From Oasisia sp. SBJ-2009 (Eukaryota; Annelida; Polychaeta; Sabellida; Siboglinidae): a stretch of DNA of 64,000 nucleotides. This document shows positions 46,301 through 54,905 of the stretch, in pieces. A model generated the notes under the pieces. That model did no database searches and had not been told where the DNA came from. It saw only the letters and a program-made list of their open reading frames with translations. The stretch lies in assembly GCA_964017155.1 (NCBI GenBank), contig OZ024857.1:1718701-1782700 (forward strand). The letters are read 5' to 3'. The first letter of the stretch is position 1. The number at the start of each line of letters is the position of its first letter. A program made the translations under genes and the position numbers.

Positions 46301-49300
46301 CTTTCTCCTGGAGTTTCGCCTACGTCGGAGCAACGTGTTTTAGTCATTTCGCTCATAGATTTGTGTACCAATTGTTACTTATAATAATAATAATAATTAG
46401 TTAACTTCTATTGCGCCTATATCCTTAGAAACCAAGCTCAGAGGCGCATCAAAACAAAAAGGATTAATCGATCTCATAGTCGGTAAACTTGTTGTCATCA
46501 GATTGATTGATGCGCCAGGGAGCTATGGTGGATAGGCCAGATTGTACAGATATGTTTTTAAATGACGACGGAATTTAGCAATATTTTCAACTGATTTCAC
46601 GCTAGAAGGAAGCATATTCCATAGAGTAGGCGCACCCACAGCAAAAGCCCTGGTCCCCATATTAGTATTGACCTTTGGTACAAAGAGTAAATCAGAAGTA
46701 GATGACCGAAGTTGAATAGGTTTTCTTATAGGAGTAAGCAAAGTATGTAAATACGATGGCTGCTTAGAAGAAAGTGCCTGGTAAGTAATGGTACACATCT
46801 TAAACATTATACGATATTGGACAGGCAGCCAATGCAGAGACTTTAGAAGCGGCTTAGAAGGAGTAAAGCGTGGAGACCTAGTCACCACCCTTGCTAAGCA
46901 ATTTTGAACACGTTGTAGTTTTGTGATATCCTTAATAGCAATATTATGAAAAAGTGAATTACAATAGTCTAATCTACTAGTAACTAATGCAGTTGCAATA
47001 GTCTTTGCAACAGAAACAGGCAAATATCGACGAATACGCCGCAAATCACGAATGTGGTAAAAACATGTTCGACAAATTTGAGAAATGTGTTCTCTAAAAT
47101 TTAATTTATCATCAAAAATCACACCAATGTCACAATCTATACATTTGCATTAGTTTTTAACCACCAAAAAACAGTAATATATATGAGACTTGGTAGATAC
47201 TTCATTTAAAAATAATTCATAATGCCATAAACATAGACAAAGTGGCCCTGATGTCCTTTGGACTATACAGTAATGTGGTAAATATGAATGAAATATTGTT
47301 TTGGTGAACCTTAAAATATGAATGAAATATTGTTTTGGTGAACCTTAAAATATGAATGAAATATTGTTTTGGTGAACCTTAAAATATGAATGAAATATTG
47401 TTTTGGTGAACCTTAGTCACCATCTAGTCTCTTCATCGTAATCCCTTAATTGACATCCCTGGATGATTACAGACAACGGACACACAACGTCAACTTAACA
47501 TGGAAAACTGAGTTGCGATAAAACTAAAATTTCTTCACAACACCCAACATATACTGAACTATCATTTCTGTATCAATAAGAATGACACAGAAGCAACTGC
47601 AGTCATCCTGCTAGTGTCACCAAAAGAATGACACAGACGCAACTGCAGTCATCCTGCTTGTGTCACCAAAAGAACGACACAGACACAACTGCAGTCATCC
47701 TGCTTGTGTCACCAAAAGAATGACACAGAAGCAACTGCAGTCATTCTGCTTGTGTCACCAAAAGAATGACACAGACACAACTGCAGTCATCCTGCTTGTG
47801 TCACTAAACGAATGACACAGAAGCAACTGCAGTCATCCTGCTTGTGTCACTAAAAGAATGACACAAGCAACTGCAGTCATCCTGCTAGTGTCACCAAAAG
47901 AATGACACAGACGCAACTGCAGTCATCCTGCTTGTGTCACCAAAAGAACGACACAGACACAACTGCAGTCATCCTGCTTGTGTCACCAAAAGAATGACAC
48001 AGAAGCAACTGCAGTCATTCTGCTTGTGTCACCAAAAGAATGACACAGACACAACTGCAGTCATCCTGCTTGTGTCACTAAAAGAATGACACAGAAGCAA
48101 CTGCAGTCATCCTGCTTGTGTCACTAAAAGAATGACACAGAAGCAACTGCAGTCATCCTGCTTGTGTCACTAAAAGAATGACACAAGCAACTGCAGTCAT
48201 CCTGCTTGTGTCACTAAAAGAATGACACAGAAGCAACTGCAGTCATCCTGCTTGTGTCACTAAAAGAATGACACAAGCAACTGCAGTCATCCTGCTTGTG
48301 TCACCAAAAGAATGACACAAGCAACTGCAGTCATTCTGCTTGTGTCACCAAAAGAATGACACAGACACAACTGCAGTCATCCTGCTTGTGTCACTAAAAG
48401 AATGACACAGACGCAACTGCAGTCATCCTGCTAGTGTCACCAAAAGAATGACACAGACACAAATGCAGTCATCCTCCTTGTGTCACCAAAAGAATGACAC
48501 AGACGCAACTGCAGTCATCCTGCTAGTGTCACCAAAAGAATGACACAGACACAAATGCAGTCATCCTCCTTGTGTCACCAAAAGAATGACACAGACGCAA
48601 CTGCAGTCATCCTGCTAGTGTCACCAAAAGAATGACACAGACGCAACTGCAGTCATCCTGCTTGTGTCACCAAAAGAATGACACAGAAGCAACTGCAGTC
48701 ATCCTGCTAGTGTCACCAAAAGAATGACACAGACGCAACTGCAGTCATCCTGCTAGTGTCACCAAAAGAATGACACAGACACAAATGCAGTCATCCTCCT
48801 TGTGTCACCAAAAGAATGACACAGATGCAACTGCAGTCATCCTGCTTGTGTCACCAAAAGAATGACACAGAAGCAACTGCAGTCATCCTGCTAGTGTCAC
48901 CAAAAGAATGACACAGATGCAACTGCAGTCATCCTGCTAGTGTCACCAAAAGAATGACACAGACGCAACTGCAGTCATCCTGCTTGTGTCACCAAAAGAA
49001 TGACACAGACGCAACTGCAGTCATCCTGCTAGTGTCACCAAAAGAATGACACAGACGCAACTGCAGTCATCCTGCTAGTGTCACCAAAAGAATGACACAG
49101 ACGCAACTGCAGTCATCCTGCTAGTGTCACCAAAAGAATGACACAGACGCAACTGCAGTCATCCTGCTAGTGTCACCAAAAGAATGACACAGACGCAACT
49201 GCAGTCATCCTTCCAGTGTCACCAAAAGAACACACTTCAATGACGTACCTTTTTTGACGGGGGTGGTTCGCCCTTGCTCTCTGCGTCTCCGGCGCCGTTG

Positions 49301-52300
49301 ACAACGTTGCCTCCACTGCCGGGTAGAGAGGGGCCATCTTTGGACCCAGTACTATTGTCCAGTGTGGTGTCCAGGCCAGGCCTCGGTAGCACCTTATCAC
49401 AAGCCTTCAGCACCATGGTTGAGTGCTGGTTGAATCGTTTGATGAGGGAAGAATTGCAGGGGTTTGACACCGCTGCAGATAGTTCCGTGGACCGGCCGTA
49501 GCCCTGGGAGACAAAAGGTAAGTTCTTACATAAAGCAGTAGCCAGTCCTCTGGGATGTTCAAACTGTTTTACACTTCACTTCGCTGGCAGACCTGTTCAA
49601 TCAAACACCATCAACTTCTCTATGAATTATCCAGCCATGCTGCAATTAATGCACAGAGGCTGCTCATACAAATATCCACCACTGTCTATAGCCAGTTACT
49701 CATCCGTACAGCTGAGTGAACTGGAGCAATGTAGATTGAAAAAACTTGCCCAAGGCTGAACACTGCAGCACAGGATTCAAACCCGGGTTCTCTTAGTTGA
49801 AAGTCTGAAGCTTTACCCTTGAGCCATGTCTATGGTTTGCAGCGGTAGCACAGAATTCGTGTTTGCTCTTACTTAGTTAATTGCACATGATTAAAATAAA
49901 ATAACGAGTCAGCACTCCTAAAATAAATATGGTTTATTACACGCTGTCCACAATGTTGACCTCCCACTGACCTCTCCTTGGGCCATATCGTCCATCCGTG
50001 AGAGGTCAAGCAATGGGTCCGAGGCTGTTCCCTCCTTCTCCTTTTGTAGTTCTGAAAGAGGCGTCCCAATAAAAACAACACCAGACCCTAAACTAGGAGT
50101 ACCCCGGGGAGGTAGAAATTCATAACACTTACTCCAAACACTTACGCACCGAAAACAGACAATCTTAAAAATTATGGTTTTGTGATTTTTCCAAAAGGAA
50201 AATTGCGTCTTTCAAATTGCATATATATCCATTATTTTTACTTGAACATGCAAATAAATTAATTGTGCAATGGTGTCAACAGTTAAACTAATTTATTTTT
50301 AATGTTATTTTATGTAATCGATTTATTTATAAACACATATTAAATTAATTAAAAGTATTACTTTCTGTTCAGCCATACTACCTCTTTACACAACTTAACA
50401 CATTACTTACTAAAGTTTAAAATGGCCACAAGAAGTTCCACAAAACCTTACGTCAGCGTCTTCTAACACTGCGTGGCCACTGGTCACTTTCTTTTCATAT
50501 AACAAGACACTGATAGTTACCTAACAATTGGACTGGATCAATGAGACCCTCAAACTGAGGATGAACAGATGAAGCCTGGGTGCCAGCTCCTACGTTTTAT
50601 TGTTTCCATTTCACATTACTTTCTTATACCCACAATATGCGTGATGAAGGTTCACTCCATTCGAATTTGTGTTTTGTTATTTTATTAAGCTCGGAACAAT
50701 GTTCGCAATTTGAAAGATTCCAACTGCAACACGTTCTAATGGTAAATAAAACATCCAATTTCAAAACAAAATTGACTGGCAATAATGCTGAGGTGTGCAC
50801 AGTTAACCGCAATACCCTTGAACTTTCTCACGCTCTATACAGGAGACTTCCTGTTACAGATACCTGCTCGGCTAATTCTGGGCAGACGACCCCTTAAAAT
50901 GCCATCTCAGGGTCTGTACACATCTGGATACTTGAAATTCAAGACTTTTCAAGGTTATTTCAAAAAGAAATTCAAGACTGTTTTAACAACATATGTACCT
51001 TTCAGTGCAGTAAATGAAGTTAACATTAACATTTATACTCGACTAAGAATACAATGGCGCTGACCACAATGAAATGCCGATTGCCCAATGTGCACGAGTA
51101 ATTTTTTTGCATAGGCTTTTCCTTTTCTGGCTGTTATTCGTCACAACAATTGAGTCAAAACAATATTTTATTGACCACAATTAAATTCAAGACTACTTTT
51201 TAGAATTCAAGGATTTCAAGGCCTTGAATTTGGTCCAATCTAATTCAAGGCTTTTCGAGACTTTCAAGGCCCCGTACGGACCCTGCCATCTGTGAGATGT
51301 TTACCGTGTTCGTCGACGACGGCACACTCTGCAAACAGGTCCTTGCTGTTGACGTTGATGCGGTCGCGGTGGAAGTAATGTGACTGGAAGAATCTCGTCC
51401 AGAACTCCTGCTCACTCAGACGGTCCGGCACATACTCCGCATGCTTCTGTTTCACTGTCGTGGAATCAGAAGTAAATATAATATACATAAAGCAATGTTC
51501 ATACAAATTCTTACAGCTAAAATTATAACATAATATTTACATTAGTTCTGCTGTGCAGCAAAATGACAAGTCACAGACACATTTTTGTTTGCAAATGATT
51601 TAATAATTATCACTATCAGCCTGAAATGTTTAACTGAGCTAACATAGGTCTCTTTGTCAATCATTACATAATGCTAACCCAGTTCCCATCTAAACATTAG
51701 ATACTACAATGGATGACTACCTTTCAATCTCTAATGCTGCTAAATAAAGCTCAAATGTATTATTACAATAAAATTAAATATCAAGCCACAAACCAGCTGG
51801 GTATGTGCGGAAGATGGACTCGATGATATCAGCTGTGAGATTATATCGCAGTCCATTGCAGCCGTCTGCCTGTGGCTTGATGTCAGCCTGAAGCATAAAG
51901 ACGTACAAATATATAATATACTGCACTATTTTATTTGGGAAAACTTCTAAAGTTACAGCTTTAGAAGTTTTCCAAAAAAATAGTGCAGTCCTTCTGAAAA
52001 AAATACCAACAAGCACAGGGGTAGAACTTCGACATTTCTTTTACTAGACAGCGGGACTAGTAAAGTCAAAAGTTTACTAGTCCGCCAAAAGGTTTACTAG
52101 TCCGCAAAAATAAAAATAAACAATCCAAATTTAAGTCGTTCCAATTTGTTTTTAAACTAAACAAATAGTACATATTGCAACCCAAGTTAAATAACAATGC
52201 ACTTTTCATAAAGGTACCAAAGAAATAATACAGAAACAACAAAAGTAATTAATTAAAAAGTGAAGATATGATCTGTAATAAAAACTGCGCAATTGAAAAA

Positions 52301-54862
52301 GAATGCTGATTGCACTCATTGACCGGCAGTATCACCCTACCATTATTAATTTTCTATATCATACATTTATATATTTATAATCATTTTGGAAATTTAGCTC
52401 ACATTACAGTGTTATGGAAAAAATGCTCTACTGGACTGTAATACTGGAAAATAAAAATATTACACGAGAAAATAATAGACATCAAAGAACATTAATCTTA
52501 CAAATAGTGCCCAGACAAGTTCATAGCTGGTGGCTATGTCATCATTTATCAGAAAAGGAAGCTGCTGTAGCCAGTTGCTCACTGGCAACAATTTATCAAC
52601 GTTTTAATGACTTGGGATTTAGTTACTACATCCCCCAGCCTGTGGATGTGTTGGGGTTAGGGTCACTGTGACTACAAAGACTTGATTGATTGATGTAGGA
52701 TGGGTTGGATGACACATTGACCTTCACTAGACAACCGGACTAGTTATTAGGCAGGTTTACTAGTCCGCCCTTATCTTTACTAGTGTACGGACTAGCGGAC
52801 TAGTGGGTAGTTCTACCCCTGAAGCAGGAAACACTTAATTTTGTGAATTTGCTCTTCTAAAACCTATTATGACTTCACTAGATGCAATCACTAGATGGCA
52901 GCACTCACCAGGAATGCGGCCGAAACTCCCACCTCTTGCTTGGAGCACTCGCCACCAGCTGTGATTTGTTTCTGCAGAGAAAAAGATTACTATAACCTTG
53001 ACAAATGCAATGACATGCTGTAACTAACATCTCCCCAATGCATAAATTTGAATAAATTCAGTAGAAAATATAAAATATATATATATATATACAAATGTTT
53101 TGCTGTCACCTATAGACTTATCTCTGATGCCATGCTAAATTAACCTATAGACTTATCTTTAATGCCATGCTAAATTCATCTTTCGAAAGGTGTATGTTCA
53201 TTGTTTAAAGTTTCTTCTTTAATACTGTTCTTAAGAGGACAAGAAATACGTTGAAGGTTTACTGTCTGCTACGTTGTACCTAGTTACTTGAGTTAGGCCA
53301 TTAAAACGGTCACAATTTGAAAGATATGATTGTCGGGACATGCTAACTGGTAAACAATACACCCAGTTTCAAAACAAGTTTTATTGGCAATACCACAGAA
53401 GCAGGCGAAGTTCACTGAAATACCTTTTGATGTATATTTTTTTATACATTCAACTCAGCATATTTTCTCATCCTTGCATACCATTGGTCGCTGCTGCCGA
53501 TTACACGAGTAGCCTTCACTACAATTGGCACATCCCTTTGCAAAACTTCTGTTTTATCCTCAGCCAATGAAATCACACCTGAGGAATATGGTCAGTCTCC
53601 GGTCATGTGATATAATTTTGGGTAATTTCAGCCACACGTTGCTCAAGTTACATGTAGTGTTTAGGATGCGAATTATACTGGGATTCCCACCAATCTTGTA
53701 TCCATCTTCAAATTGGGGCAGATATTCGCGATGTTCTCACGGCTGATGCAGTAGCAACTGGCGAAGTCAACTGTTATAATTTTATAGTTCAACTCCACTC
53801 ACTTCCGTGGTTTGCGGAGACGATCAACCAAGGGAACTGTAGCACAGCACAATGACCGCAGGCTTGCGAAGTAGGATTTTATGTTACAAGTTACCACACT
53901 GGGATATTCTGGATAGATGATCAGACACTGTCCTTTACCTAACCCTTCCATTTTGACATTTATTTAGTGATTACCTATACAGCGTATGTCTATAGACTGT
54001 GTTTTCTTGCTATGTTGTAATTAAACATATTACTCATTGGATCAGTTTTTATTTTAGTTTGATTCAATTCATAACATAAACTCTCTATTGCCGACAATCC
54101 GAATGAGTTGGAATCCTGTTTTTACAAATCTAATAACGGGAATTACGAGCAGATTTTCGTGACGAAGCGAAGACGCACCCCGTCATTTCTGCTGGCCCAG
54201 AATTCCTCAGCTGTAATCACGCCGCTTACTACCAAGTCTTTGTACAGTTGGAACAACTCCGGATCTTGCTGCAGAATCCTGAAAACACCAACAAAAGTCT
54301 TCAGGTTCACAAACTCAAAACAAAAACAGACGCCAGAAACACTTGAAAGAAATGCAATTAAAATATCCAAAATGCTAATAACTATTATTATGCGCCTGAT
54401 TCAGGAAAAGTTACTACCCAGGTATGTGTTACTAGTACTCATCGTCAGAAGGATATCTTAATACCATATAAAAATCATGTTAGGGCACTCATGATATCTA
54501 TCACACATACATTCTTATTCTTGAAAATTATAGATTACAAATTGAAAGCCAACCAAAGGACTATTGCTAAAATTTATTATAATAGCCAAAGAAATGTGCC
54601 ACTGTTAGTAACAAAATTAACTTACGAGTGTTTCCTTTTAAGGCCAGACACAGCAGGTAGATATGATTGTATCTTAACATAAATGTGAACAGTGCAATTT
54701 TTTCTTACCATAATGTCGAATTGGTCTTACCTTGTAAAACATATACTGAGCCGAAACGAATCTCCACCATTTAAAGCAAATATTGGCAAATTTAAAAACA
54801 CTGCCATTGCGAGTTTAGTAAAGAATGGCAGTGTTTTTTAAATTTGCTTATATATATATATG

Positions 54863-54905
<43 letters not shown>

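Noticed and set aside
47560..49225. CRISPR-like or satellite centromere array
   Set aside because: No spacers; only 1.7 kb and confined to one intron.
50580..50897. 105-aa plus-strand ORF in GTF2H1 intron 6
   Set aside because: No recognisable pattern; antisense intronic sequence.
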